Assembly: GCA_905160935.1 (NCBI GenBank)
Contig: CAJHZI010000268.1
Span: 1 to 64,000, forward strand
Reading direction: 5' to 3'
Source: Enchytraeus crypticus
Taxonomy: Eukaryota > Annelida > Clitellata > Enchytraeida > Enchytraeidae
DNA length: 64,000 nt
In this document: piece by piece, positions 44,156 to 56,787 of the stretch
How positions within the stretch are numbered: position 1 is the stretch's first letter
How the letters are laid out: every line of letters starts with the position of its first letter
Translations under genes and position numbers: made by a program
The notes under the pieces: generated by a model
Told to the model about the DNA's origin: nothing
Databases searched by the model: none
Seen by the model: the letters and a program-made list of their open reading frames with translations, nothing else

Positions 44156-44205
44156 CATTTGAATTGTGCACTTACAAATGTTTAGCCTAGGGGTAAGTCA
44201 GAAAG

Positions 44206-45704
44206 ATGATAGAAACGAATGGAGGACTATTGCCGCCCTATGTTCTGTACAGAATGCAAGGAACTCATATGGTGACAAAAAGGGCTGGATTCTATAACAA
44301 AGAGCAAACATTTGAGAATCTCTGCTTGTCACCTGATAGTCTGATCTCTCCTTGTGATCTGATGGTAGTAGCTATTTTAAGGTATGTTAGTTTAGAAACC
44401 TCCACACGGCAATTTGGATTTAAACAAAAAGTCGGATGCACTAACGCCTTGCATAATCTTAGAAAAGTTGTTAATTACTTCAATAATAGAAACACTACAG
44501 TAAATATTGGGGTAATTGATCTGAAAAAAGCTTTTGATAAATGCAATGGTTATGGAATTTTATGTATGTTGCAGAACAGAGGTGTAAATAAATGTGTATT
44601 AAATGTGCTAGAAAATTGGTTTTCCAAAAACTCTACAACTGTTAAATGGAAAAATTGTATGTCTAATTGTGTGCCTCTATTATCTGGTGTTAAACAAGGA
44701 GGAGTTCTGTTACCCATTTTATTTACGTTATTTGTGGATAATATAATGAGTGTATTAGAGCAATCTAATTTAGGATGCTTTGTTAATTATAAATCCTTTA
44801 GCAGCTTCATGTATGCTGATGATTTAATTTTGATTAGTGCATCGGTTACTGAATGACAGCTTTTGTTTGATATATGTGATAATATTTTCAATGAGTTAGT
44901 TTTGCCAATGAATGTGTCAAAATGCCATTGTATAAGAATAGGCCCAAGGTGTAGATATTCATGCTTACCTTTAAGTATTCAAGGAGTTGCAATTAATTGG
45001 GTGGAATCTATTAAATACTTAGGAGTCACTATTTGTAAGGCAAAAAATTTTAAATGCCAATGGGAAGAATCAAAAGGGAAATTTTGTAGAGCTGCTATCA
45101 CCATCTTAGGAAGGCTGGGAACAAAAGCATCTGAAGATGTCATTCTTAAACTGATTGATAGCAATGGTGTATCAGCATTGCTTTATGGCACTGCTGCTGC
45201 CACCTTGCGAGATTCAGACTTAAAGAGTATGAGTAGAGCATATGACAGTATCTTTTCGAAGATCTTTCATACGACTGACAAGGAAGTAATTATGTGGTGT
45301 CAATATTATTTTGGTTTTGGCCTTTGAGTATCTTATATGAATACCATAGATATAATTTTTTAAACAAATTAGTATTGGATGCTAAAATTATTAAAGGGAT
45401 CGAATTAGATCATCCAGATTATTTAGAATTTGAAAGTTTACAAAGGAAATATAATATTTCGTTTGTTGATTCTGTTGCTAAAGTACGATTAAAATTTTGG
45501 ATCTACGTTGACAAAATGCTACATATTGAATATTCTAATGAATAATTGAGTTGATTTGATTCTGTTAGTCACTTGTAAACTGCCAGGTTTGCATTGCTTA
45601 GCTGTACTTGTATGCAAAGTGTCGTATCTTTTCATTTAATTTTCTTTCTTTTTTCTATATCTTTGTTCGAAACTACCATGTATTGGTGAAATAAAGTCTA
45701 TATA
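44206..45704 (+). mobile_element. 5'-truncated LINE reverse transcriptase, unit 1, broken
   Basis: Reverse transcriptase with IGVIDLKKAFDKCNG, LLSGVKQGGVLLPILFTLFV and FMYADDLILISASV. One stop (after 44856) and one frameshift (near 45320) separate three frames, whereas the unit 2 copy is open throughout. The 3' end at AATAAAGTCTATATA coincides with the duplication junction. No endonuclease is present. The LINE clade is not assigned. Confidence 0.85.
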
Positions 45705-47940
45705 TAATAGCGTGGTCCAAACCAAAGTTTTCACTCTCCTTATCTTTGTGTCATTCTTTGGACTTTTTGTTAATAGTTCTTTTCTACTACCAAAGGCCGC
45801 TTTTGCTTGTGCAATCCTACTGCATATTTCTGTCTCACAGTTCCCATCATCGGTTATAGTATGACTCAAATATTTGAAACTCCTTACCTGTTCAAATTTC
45901 GTACCATTTATTGTGATATTAACTTCACCTTTATTATTGAACACTCTCATAACCTTCGTTTTTTATATTAATCTTCATGCCATATCTCAAGGCCGTATCA
46001 TTCAGCCTATCCATAATCTTCTGCAATCCAATCTCGCTGCCCGCTATCATTACTTGGTCATCTGCAAATCGTACATCTTGTAACAAATTCCCTCATACTT
46101 TTATTCCTTCTTCCAAGTCTTCCATGGCTTCTTCCATCATTGCCTCAGCGTAAATGTTAAACAGCAGCGGCGAAATGCTGCAACCTTGTCTTACTCCACG
46201 CCCTATTTCACCTTCTTCTGAGTATTCTTGTTGGATTTTGATTACTGCTCTTTGATTCATGTACAAGTTCAAAATTAGTCTTCTATCTCTCCAGTCAATT
46301 CCTATTCTTTTTAAGATATTCATCATCGTTATCCAATCAATCCTGTCAAAGGCCTTCTCGAAGTCTACAAAGCATACAAAAACGTCATTACCTTATTCTA
46401 AGCTTCTTTCGCAAAGAACCCGCATTACTCCTATTGCTTCTCTTGTGCCGCATCCTTTCCTAAAACCAAATTGTGTCTTGCTCAGTATCATCTCTGCTTT
46501 CAACTGAATACGATTATTTACTATCTTTAATAAGATCTTCGATACATGAGGTATTAAGCTGATTGTTCTGTAATCCGAACACTTCACAGCATTGGCTTTT
46601 TTGGGAATTTGAATCATCACTGACTTGGTAAAGTCGTCTGGCCAAATAGCGGTACTGTACACTTCCATACATACTTCCATTAACTTTTGAGTGTTTCTCC
46701 TTCCAACATTTTCAAGAATTCTGCTGGGATTTCATCTATTCCGGCTGCCTTTTCCTTCTTCATACTGTTAATTGCAGAATAAATTTCCTCCTTCATTAAA
46801 TCGGGGCCCCTATTATCGTCTTCTATGATATTCTCTTCTTCTATTTTTAAATCCTCTTGAACTGGTTTCCCAGCCTTATCATACAATTCCTCTACATATT
46901 CTCTCCATCTTTCTTTTATTTCTTCCAGCTCTGTCTTCAATTCCCCGTCGTTACCCATTATACTAATGTTCTTTGCATCTCCTTTCTTTTTCTTATTGGT
47001 TCTTGTTAATATCCTGACTTCCTGGTATAATAGATCCGACCTCCCTCTTCTATCATATTCTGCTAATATCATCACACTTTTCACTCGACCAATGATCTTT
47101 TGCTTTGTCTGTAATTCTTCTAAGTTGACTGTTTAAGCTTCTATATTTCCTTCGGCCATGACTGGTGTCAATACTTTTCCATTTCCTCCTTTCATCCATT
47201 TTGTCTAGCATCTCGCTTGTGATCCAAGGTTTTTTAGCTGTATTGCTTTAAGAAAGCCATAAACTTCTTTTGCACCTATTTTAATAGCTTCCTTTAGCTG
47301 ACACCATCTTTCATTTACCCCTATTCTTTCGTAGTCCTTCATTTCCTTAACTTTTCTTTCCACTGCTTCCTGAAACTGACTTCTTTTCTCGTTCAATCCG
47401 TTCAAATTCCATCTCTTACTGCTTTTCTTCTTAAGTATTTTCTTCAGCTGGAGCCCTACTTTTGCCATTACTAGATTGTGGTCTGAATTAATATCGGTTC
47501 CTGGATAGGCCCTTGAATTCTTCGCAATATTCCTGTACTGTTGCTTTATCATAAAATAATCTATCTGGTATCTTCCCTCGCTTTCGGTGCTTCCTGGTTT
47601 CTTCCATGTGTAACGCCTTCTCTTCTCATGTTTGAACCAGGTGTTGGACACCACTAATCTCATTCTATTGCAAAAGTCCACCAATTTCTGTCCTCTCTCA
47701 TTTCTTTTTCCTAGACCATATACCCCAACTTCATTTCCATCTCTCCCTTCACCCACCACCGCTTTCCAATCCCCCATAACTATCACTTGATCTGTGGCTT
47801 TTTCTCCTTTAATCATTCCTTCTATTTTTTCGTACATCGCGTCAATATCCTCATCCTCTGAAGCTGATGTAGGCATGTAGATTAGGATTAACACCAAATC
47901 TACTGGATCTGCTTTGATCCGCACTAACATCAGTCTGTCA
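45705..47940 (-). mobile_element. RTE-like LINE, copy B, 3'-truncated by the duplication edge
   Basis: Same element as 28684-30935. The endonuclease frame is better kept here: 47205-47930, 241 residues (VIVMGDWKAVVGEG, YQIDYFMIKQ, SDHNLVMAKVGL; the usual GDFN is GDWK). RT pieces are 46680-47084, 46393-46680 and 46093-46326 (GVRQGCSISPLLFNIYAEAM). At least three frame breaks. The 3' fifth is missing because the duplication began inside the element. Confidence 0.88.
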
Positions 47941-48320
47941 CTGCACTGAAGAATCTTGATTTATATGGAAATTGAAATCAACAAGTCGTTGATATAAAAT
48001 CAATATAAAGCGCAGCCATTCCTATGAAATGTATGCGACAGGAAAGACTGTGCCGGTATGGGCACGAGAAGCTACAACAATTCCATGATCCAGACAGCGA
48101 TTAACCTGAATCCACTATGGGCGTCAGAGTGCGATACCCAAGAAGCGTTGGCTGGATAGAATAACTTTATAATGACTTAACTTTGGACTGATTTTCTGGA
48201 TTTTGGTATTTGTATCTTTTTGGACCTTCTTTTTGCTCGCCGGCTTGATTTTGTTTCAATAGTGCTCGATGTTGCCATTGATGACTAGAACTCTAATTGT
48301 TATTATTATTATTATTAATA
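47941..48320 (+). repeat. Dispersed repeat with (TTA)n tail, unit 2 copy
   Basis: Nearly identical to 30940-31310, as part of the segmental duplication. Confidence 0.75.
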
Positions 48321-48557
48321 GAGGTCTTGCGCATAGTAAAGGGCGATTCGAACGATGTCCAAGAATTCAGCAATAGGATGAGGTTAGGGGTAGGGTTAAG
48401 GTTGGAAACAAAACCCAAGCATTAACAAAAACATAACCTAAAAAGAGGCAGGCATGCCGACAAGCCGACCTTGCAGAAAATCGGGATTACTAAAATAAAT
48501 AAATGTTAATGTGGAGTTAGTGGCACACATGAAATGATCATGCTGGTAACACTGACA

Positions 48558-49355
48558 TTAAGCTCCTGGTGGAAGTTCTTCGAACTGTGCATCTTCTCCT
48601 GAAATCATCAATATGGAAGGATTAAACGAGGAATGATTCAACTTTAATAAAGTAACAAATATGTGACAACATGAACATCTCGATGAACAACAATAGTTAT
48701 GTTAACAAATGAAAGTGAAAATTATTGCTCAATGTTAAATTGACAACCTGATCAATGACTAAGAGCAATTCTCCTTCGCCTGAAGCAAAAGTTATATCAT
48801 TGATATAAATTAGAAATGGTAAAGGCCCTAATACTAGAGTAATACTAGAGAGCTTAGTACAGAGCCTAGTGCAGAACGTAGTACAGAGCCTAGTACACAG
48901 CCTAGTACAGAACCTAGAAGAAAGCCTAGTGCAGTGCCTAGTACAGAGACTAGTACTTAGTCTAGTACAGAGCCTAGTACAGAGCCTAGTACAGAGCCTA
49001 GTACAATGCCTGCGGAACTCCATAGTTGATTCCACTATATGAAGACATAATTCCAGTACCTTAAGTAAATTTACTTCTATTAGTTAATATCGATTTAAAC
49101 CAGTCATGGATATGACTTCTTATACCGTTTTACAATTTGCGCATTAGTAAATTTATATTGTAAAACAAAATGGAAGAATGAATACGTATGATGTATTAAT
49201 TTACACTAAGTGCTGGTTCGTCCTGCTGGGGCGAAGCAATATATTAATAGAGGTTAATAGACTAATTCTAAATTAATTAATATCTATACAGACCATTCGA
49301 ACATACATACAGATCTACTATTTTTAAGTAAATTATTCTCAATCATAATATTCAA

Positions 49356-49391
<36 letters not shown>

Positions 49392-50264
49392 CATTAATTA
49401 CAATCATATAATTTAATCTATAATATAATCATAAGCTTACAATACAATCATATATGGTATAATATAATCTTATAATATAATCATGTAATATAATAATACA
49501 ATCATAATAATTAATAATCATAACAATAATCATAATTCTCAATCATAATCATCTCAATCATAATCATAAGCATAATTAAACAATATCACAAAGAGGCAAC
49601 ATAGTGTTTTGATATTTAAAATTTCTTTAATCTACTATGCATCAGCCTTTTAAGTAATTTAGTAAATGGACTAATTAATTAAATTGCCCAATATGTGAAC
49701 AAAATCATATTTTCACCCACTTATGTAAAGGTATAACTTTCGATATATTTAATTTTTCAAAGGCTATAACTAAATTCGAAAATTTATCATTTGTAAATTT
49801 TAAGAATCTATTAGAAAAGACGAAGGAGCATTATTGAAGAAAAATCTGAAAATACCAAATTATATATAGAAAAGGGCTTAATGCCTAAACAGATTTAAGA
49901 CAAAATATGATCAAATTACGTAGGCTATCCAACAAATCTACATGCATTATTGTAAAATGATTGTTTTCTAATAGATATAAGAGTCTTGTAAAATAGTATA
50001 TAGTCTTGTATATAGACTTGTAAAATAATAGTTTTCTAATAGATTTAAAAGCAATTGTATTACCTGTAAAACCACTTGCATCGTAGCCCATTACGCCGTT
50101 GAGTTTGGCGTAAGCCACCAAATACGTAACCTGGTCATACGGATCCAACAGTCCGTAGCTCCGAAGCTCTATTTTGCATTCTGAATGATAATTTATAGAT
50201 TAGAAACTTACTATAACACACTGTACTATAATTTATCCGTTTGTCATTTTTAAAACTACATACG

Positions 50265-50322
<58 letters not shown>

Positions 50323-50401
50323 TGTATATATATATATATATATATATAACGTACTATATATATATCTATAATATACTGTAGGTATATCTATTATGTACAT
50401 A

Positions 50402-50474
<73 letters not shown>

Positions 50475-52328
50475 TCTAGTGTATATGTATTGTCAAGATC
50501 TGATTCTACAATTTCATCTTTGGTAATATGAGATCCTCAGATTAATTGTTCCAGGGCTAAAATTCCCATAAATTGACTCTAATAATTATATTAGAATCTT
50601 CTCCAGGTCCTCGCTTTTTGACGCATTCCAGTAGAACTTCTAATTTAATAATGAATCCAAAGACTGTATTCAACTAAAGTTAGTTTAATATAAAAAAGAA
50701 ATAAGAGAATACACCATAATGCAGACGAACCAAATATAAAACTATTTCATATAACACGTGTTAGTGATTACCATAAAACATAAAATAGTGCTTTTTTAAG
50801 CACAAACTCTTCATATTACATAAATCAATGAATTTACTTTGCTTAAAGCAAACTTACTATCGATACACAAATTACTACTAATGCTCTCTAGAACAAATTA
50901 CAACTTTTTACTTCCTCACGACTATTCTACCTAAAATAATTCCTTCTAATTTTAATTCCTAGGTCAGAATATCTCGGTGGAACACTCTGCCCAGTTTGAT
51001 CATCTACAGATCACTTTCTTCAAATCTACTGTTCGATGGACAGTACACTGAGAGATCTGCAGGACCAAGTACTTATGAAAGATATATTAAAAAAAGAAAT
51101 GTCTAACTAATAAGCAGATATACGACCTCCTTTTGCCGTGGAACTGTACGGTCCGTATATATTATTCTGCAAAAATAAAGAAAAACATTTGAAAGATATC
51201 AATATATACTTGCAGCATTCATGTACTTTTGGCATTATTTTCTATAAGTAGTTAAATTTCTTAAATCATAGCTGCATATTGAAATTTTGCTGAAAATATA
51301 CATTGTATGAAACTGCCTCTATCGAATTCGTAATTCTTAATTTACATTGAATTAATTCATCTCCTTTTGTCTTAAACTCACAATTCATTCTTGATATTTC
51401 TGGTAGTTTTAATATCTACATGTACAGGGATACTCTCACTCTTAGTGCACTGTCTATTGGCAGGTCCCGTGGAATATAAATCCTCCACATATATCTATCA
51501 TCTGCTTTTTCTTCTTTCAACTTACGCGTTAGTTACCTAATTATCCACCATCCGTCATCATAATATTCCTCAAGCCTTATTACCAGCCATTTTTCTTACA
51601 ACTGCGTATTTTGGTATGTCATCATATACATTGACTAGTAAATATTATACAGTAGCAACTTGAAATGAAAATATCTTTACCCTGTCTCTGTAATCCAAAT
51701 TAGTGCAGTTAATAGCTATAACTTTTCATTCTTAATTATAATTGGTTATCGAATATTTGATCAAACGGTGCCTCATCCTTGGATGAGGAAATGGACGCTA
51801 AACCTTTATTCTTGTTATCATTGTTATTATATGACATATAGTATAACTCGTGTAAATAATTTCTAGCATTTATTTGAAAAATGCCAGCCAGGATATTTGT
51901 GAGATGCATGAACATATGTTGAAGATGGGCTGCATGGAGTCACTGCGTACATTGCTAAGGGCTTTTATAAAGCACATTATTTAAATATTTACATTTAGAA
52001 ATACAAGCTGATTGCAAACCCGATGTGAAATACAGCCAGGAATGTGAACATAATTAGACGCCACCTTGTCAAACACTTCACATCTCATCTTTGACTTGTA
52101 GTAAGAGAACCCTGCGCATTTGTTAGGTAACTTAGTGACACAACGCTGTAGACAGTCTGTCATAGAGCTTCCATACGTGGTGGGTAGACTTCCCACTACA
52201 GTTGTGCACAAAGCAATCCCGAGAGGACTGGTGACAATGGAAAACCCAATTTTTACGTCGCATTGAGCTCTGTCACCCGATCCTTCAGCGAATAAGCTCC
52301 ATGCAGCGAACAAATATATTAGTGCCAT
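48558..52328 (-). CDS. PAN-only paralogue, copy C (exons 4 and 5 lost, still in frame)
   Basis: Exons 52328-51993, 51166-51127, 50180-50064 and 48598-48558 correspond to exons 1, 2, 3 and 6 of copy B with their splice sites kept. The deletion joining ATCTCGA (48680) to TGAACAACAATAG removed exons 4 and 5. Exon 3 ends in phase 1 and exon 6 begins in phase 1, so the transcript can still splice in frame: 534 bases, 177 residues. The product keeps the signal peptide, PAN-like domain and the front of the second domain ([20 protein letters not shown]) but lacks the GRGVN...TIVV core. It may be a secreted PAN-only protein or simply a decaying copy; no stop is present. Confidence 0.78.
48705..49010. 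repeat. RT fragment plus 12-base minisatellite, unit 2 copy
   Basis: Positions 48705-48850 match 34190-34340 ([13 protein letters not shown] on the minus strand) and 48848-49010 match the GAGCCTAGTACA array, with about one repeat fewer and different variant units. Confidence 0.88.
49355..49391. repeat. (AAT)n tract, empty-site equivalent of the SPAG16-like insert
   Basis: Here the left flank (CAATCATAATATTCAAAATA) runs straight through AAT repeats into the right flank (ATTACAATCATATAATTTAA), with no WD-repeat sequence between. Confidence 0.9.
50257..50468. repeat. (TA)n microsatellite
   Basis: Two TA runs separated by a TACTGTAGGTATATCTATTA block. Intron 2 of gene C; the unit 1 equivalent is 36940-37082. 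Confidence 0.95.
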
Positions 52329-53589
52329 TTTGAATTTAGATTTGAAACATCAGTCGATGATTTGCTACGGTTCTAACTTCTGATAATCCTAAATTATTTA
52401 CCTGGACAATAATTTTATGTATGTTGAATATTTCACTGATATTTGCAAAGTATTTCATTAAATATGAAATATTATCCAGGTATTTTTTATCAGTGCCTTC
52501 ATTTTTTCTTCAGTATTAACTTAAGCTGCCATTGAGCTAGTGATCAACTCATAAAAATCCAAAATAGAAGGGCCTGCCTTTTGCTTGATATCGGAACTCA
52601 ATTAGCTTTACTCTACATTTACTACTAACATGTGACAAAATAACGGAGCACTGGGTTGGGAAGCACTTTTGCTTATTTAAACTCATTTCCACTCATTTTT
52701 TAATTTTTTTAAAGAAGTAATTCTTCCTCTCCATAGTTCTTATATGTTAGTAATCGTTGCCTTTTGTTGGTGCATCGATTGCAACAACAAATGGATCTTC
52801 ATCAACTGCACCGTAGAATTAATTAACAGTTACTAGACCGGTTACTAACTTCAGAGTAAGTAGCTGGTCCAAAGATACAAAGAAATTTTTCTTCTGCAAA
52901 GTTGGAATAAAAAATTCATAAATGTGCGTGTTTCGACACATAAATGGATTCAGGCTGCCTAAATCGTTACCGAACAATGCTCATATTATCGACGATCTCT
53001 GTGAAATTTTGCAGCGTGCCTCTGCTTCATCCAACTACAGTCATTGCCAGTAATTAGGCAACTCCTGTAAATAAATTACAGCATGGCCTGCATCCCTACA
53101 AAGGAAATCCGAGTGATACATGACTATAAATGATACTGACGTTAACCTTAGCTTTACCAGCTTTTTACAAAGAAGTACCCATCATTTTCAATAATGCATG
53201 AATAGAACAGGTAATATATTTACCTGTGAGGGTTGCATCGTTCAGTAAAAGAGGAAATACAACCTTACAATAAATTTATTAAGGAAACTACAACTATAAA
53301 GCAAGAAACGACAGAGAATGGAGTCTACTCCTATGTGAATATGAAACTGGGGCGTCAAAAAAGAGGATATTTTGAAATAGTTCCAGAGGAACTATGCTAC
53401 TGGAAAAAATGAAAAGAGCCGTTGTTTCACAAAAATTACTCTCTGATACGTTTCAGTATATTTTTTGTATTTCATTATTATTGTAAATTTATTTAATAAT
53501 GCAATATACGTAGTTGTTAATTTGCTACTTGACGTCTGTTGGTCCTGTTGCGTTTTGTTTGCATACTGTAAAGTGATGTCAAGTAGGTC

Positions 53590-53985
53590 AAGCTAAGGCT
53601 AACGTCAGTTTCCTCACTCGAAGGCGATGCCAGTGACGGGCGCTCCCAGGATGTGATATATAACAGGCCAATACCGTAAATTTAATTATGTTTATTTACT
53701 GATTGATGCTATATACAAGCAAATATGTATCTTTACTGATTAATGTTTACTTGTTCAAGTGCATTGCTTCAGAGAACACTGTTCTCCTCAGAGAACACTT
53801 AACTTGACTTTGATTTTGACTATTGCTTTCTGATTCATATACAAATTTAACATCAATCTTCTAGTTCTTCAGTCAACTCTAATCCTCCTCAAGATGATTA
53901 ACACCCAGTCTATTCTATCAAAAGCCATTTCAAAATCTACAAAGCATATGAAGGCAACAGTTCTATATTCCAAGCTACGTTCACA
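53590..53985 (-). repeat. SINE family 1 and LINE fragment, unit 2 copies
   Basis: 53590-53660 corresponds to 42505-42570 and 53803-53985 to 42717-42895. Nearly identical by eye. Confidence 0.7.
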
Positions 53986-54078
53986 TGTAACTATCATAAC
54001 ATAGCTGGGCTACAGTAACCAATCTAAAGTTAAACAGAAGGAAATCTCAAGAAATTATCCTTAAGCCACTATATTTAA

Positions 54079-55239
54079 CATTAGAAGCACCGAAGCAGCC
54101 AAATTGACTGTTCTTGAAATTAAAATGATCGCCATTTTTCACCTACAAGGATGGGGTGTCTGCTATTTTAAGACATCTATTAAATATTGCTTGCAGTACT
54201 ACTCACGAAATTAGGGGTTGAACGGGTTTACAGTTTTTTAAATAGAGCACTTACCACCTAATAGTACGGAGGCAGTCAAAATGACTGTCGCAGGAAATAT
54301 GATAAAGAGTTAAACCGGATTAATCATTGAAGTCTACCTTTTTAAGTGGCAGCGGTTCATCGATAAGCTGAAATATTTGTATACGTCTTATATAGTTGTT
54401 GTAAACAAAATGTGCGCATTTGACCGTCCTGGCGTGAGCTCTGACTTGGAGGACGCCACAGCTCCGAATACAGTGGCGACATATCAAACGGGTTCTGGAT
54501 TAGAAACGGATACACTTCATGGTGGAAAGCTCACGATGGGATCGGGCATGGTGGAATCGTTAGAGGTGGTTGAGGTCGTGGTGAGAAACGTCGTGGTGGG
54601 AGGGCTGGAGGCGACCCACCATCCCAAAATTCGATGAGCCAAAACACTGCACGCGACGGTACTCTTTGGTGTAGTATAGTTTCAAGTACTCCAGGTACTT
54701 CTGGTCCAACCCTACATGCTAAATGCCATCTCTCAGAAGACCAGGTGGAAAGCGCATTCAAACTTTTAGTCGATGAAACAATGCTTCGTCACATAGTGCG
54801 TTCAACTGAAACAGAAGCCCGACAAATACTTGGTGATGAATCATGGATACTCTCATGCGACGAACTCGATGCATTCATCGCGATATTATATGCGCCTGGT
54901 GCATAGTCTATCCTTCAAATGGCTTGTATATCAAAGATCTGTGGAATAAAACGTGGGGACCACCATTCTCTGCACAAAGAGTAGAAACAGATTCTATGAG
55001 ATGAAACAGATTGTATATGCTTCTTGCGCCTAGTCGATGTTGTCCTGACACTCATGAACCCTTACTTTGGGAAAGGGCGAAGTGTAACAACAGATAATTT
55101 CTTCACGTCCTTAGACCTGGCAAAAGAACTTGCACTGAAGGCAACCAGCGTTGGTACAGTGAACAAAGTCAGACGCAAACTTCCACTCTCGACTGCTCTC
55201 GACAAAACAAAAGCACTGCATAGTACTTCTATTCTTTAA
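54079..55239 (+). mobile_element. piggyBac remnant, unit 2
   Basis: The copy of 42993-44155, beginning after TTAA at 54075-54078. Pieces: 54377-54637, 54634-54906 (HIVRSTETEARQILGDESWI) and 55024-55239 (MNPYFGKGRSVTTDNFFTSL). Same breaks in broad outline, so it was already broken before the segmental duplication. Confidence 0.75.
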
Positions 55240-55289
55240 CATTTGAATTGTGCACTTACAAATGTTTAGCCTAGGGGTAAGTCAGAAAG

Positions 55290-56787
55290 ATGATAGAAAC
55301 GAATGGAGGACTATTGCCGCCCTATGTTCTGTACAGAATGCAAGGAACTCATATGGTGACAAAAGGGGCTAGATTCTATAACAAAGAGCAAACATTTGAG
55401 AATCTCTGCTTGTCACCTGATAGTCTGATCTCTCCTTGTGATCTGATGGTAGTAGCTATTTTAAGGTATGTTAGTTTAGAAACCTCCACACGGCAATTTG
55501 GATTTAAACAAAAAGTCGGATGCACTAACGCCTTGCATAATCTTAGAAAAGTTGTTAATTACTTCAATAATAGAAACACTACAGTAAATATTGGGGTAAT
55601 TGATCTGAAAAAAGCTTTTGATAAATGCAATGGTTATGGAATTTTATGTATGTTGCAGAACAGAGGTGTAAATAAATGTGTATTAAATGTGCTAGAAAAT
55701 TGGTTTTCCAAAAACTCTACAACTGTTAAATGGAAAAATTGTATGTCTAATTGTGTGCCTCTATTATCTGGTGTTAAACAAGGAGGAGTTCTGTCACCCA
55801 TTTTATTTACGTTATTTGTGGATAATATATTGAGTGTATTAGAGCAATCTAATTTAGGATGCTTTGTTAATTATAAATGCTTTAACAGCTTCATGTATGC
55901 TGATGATTTAATTTTGATTAGTGCATCGGTGACTGATTTACAGCTTATGTTTGATATATGTGATAATGTTTTCAATGAGTTAGATTTGCCAATAAATGTG
56001 TCAAAATGCCATTGTATAAGAATAGGCCCAAGGTGTAGCTATTCATGCTCACCTTTAAGTGTTCAAGGAGTTGCAATTAATTGGATGGAATCTATTAAAT
56101 ACTTAGGAGTCACTATTTGTAAGGCAAAAAATTTTAAATGCCAATGGGAAGAATCAAAAGGGAAATTTTTTAGAGCTGCTAACACCATTTTAGGAAGGCT
56201 GGGAACAAAAGCATCTGAAGATGTCATTCTTAAACTGATTGATAGTAATGGTGTATCAGCATTGCTTTTTGGCACTGCTGCTGCCACTTTGCGAGATTCA
56301 GACTTAAAGAGTATGAGTAGAGCATATGACAATATCTTTGCGAAGATCTTTCATACGACTGACAAGGAAGTAATTATGTGGTGTGAATATTATTTTGGTT
56401 TTTGGCCTTTGAGTATCTTATATGAATACCATAGATATAATTTTTTAAACAAATTAGTATTAGATGTCAAAATTATTAAAGGGATCGAATTAGATCATCC
56501 AGATTATTTAGAATTTGAAAGTTTACAAAGGAAATATAATATTTCGTTTGTTGATTATGTTGCTAAAGTACGATTAAAATTTTGGATCTACGTTGACAAA
56601 ATGCTATATATTGAATATTCTAATGAATAATTGAGTTGATTTGATTCTGTTTGTCACTTGTAATCTACTAGGTTTGCATTGCTTAGCTGTACTTGTATGC
56701 AAAGTGTTGTTTCTTTTCGTTTATTTTTATTTCTTTTTTCTATATCTTTGTTCGAAACTACCATGTATTGGTGAAATAAAGTCTATA
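55290..56787 (+). mobile_element. 5'-truncated LINE with open reverse transcriptase, unit 2
   Basis: A single open frame of 446 residues (55290-56630). RT motifs: IGVIDLKKAFDK (101-112), LLSGVKQGGVLSPILFTLFV (158-177), FMYADDLILI (201-210), and LGVTICKAKNFKCQW and LRFWIYVDKM-like C-terminal sequence (LKFWIYVDKMLYIEY). About the first 55 residues come from another frame context upstream, so the true RT sequence begins near residue 60. The endonuclease is missing, so it cannot move alone. The 3' end is AATAAAGTCTATATTT. Confidence 0.85.

Larger units (their letters stand above)
28684..45704 (+). repeat. Segmental duplication, unit 1
   Basis: A direct tandem duplication of about 17 kb. The left edge is inside LINE copy A (AATAGCGTGGTCCAAACC near 28683-28700) and the right edge is at the 3' end of a plus-strand LINE (AATAAAGTCTATATA near 45690-45704), where unit 2 begins with the same LINE sequence. 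The unit contains gene copy B, the SPAG16-like retrocopy, minisatellites, the piggyBac remnant and the plus-strand LINE. Identity to unit 2 is very high (few differences per 100 bases by eye). Confidence 0.92.
45705..56787 (+). repeat. Segmental duplication, unit 2 (shortened)
   Basis: A direct copy of unit 1 about 11.1 kb long. Against unit 1 it lacks about 31671-34169, about 34865-35935, about 38382-38475 and about 39481-41708, which together account for the length difference. Contains gene copy C, LINE copy B, the minisatellite, the piggyBac remnant and the open LINE reverse transcriptase. The right edge is the LINE 3' end near 56787. Confidence 0.92.
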
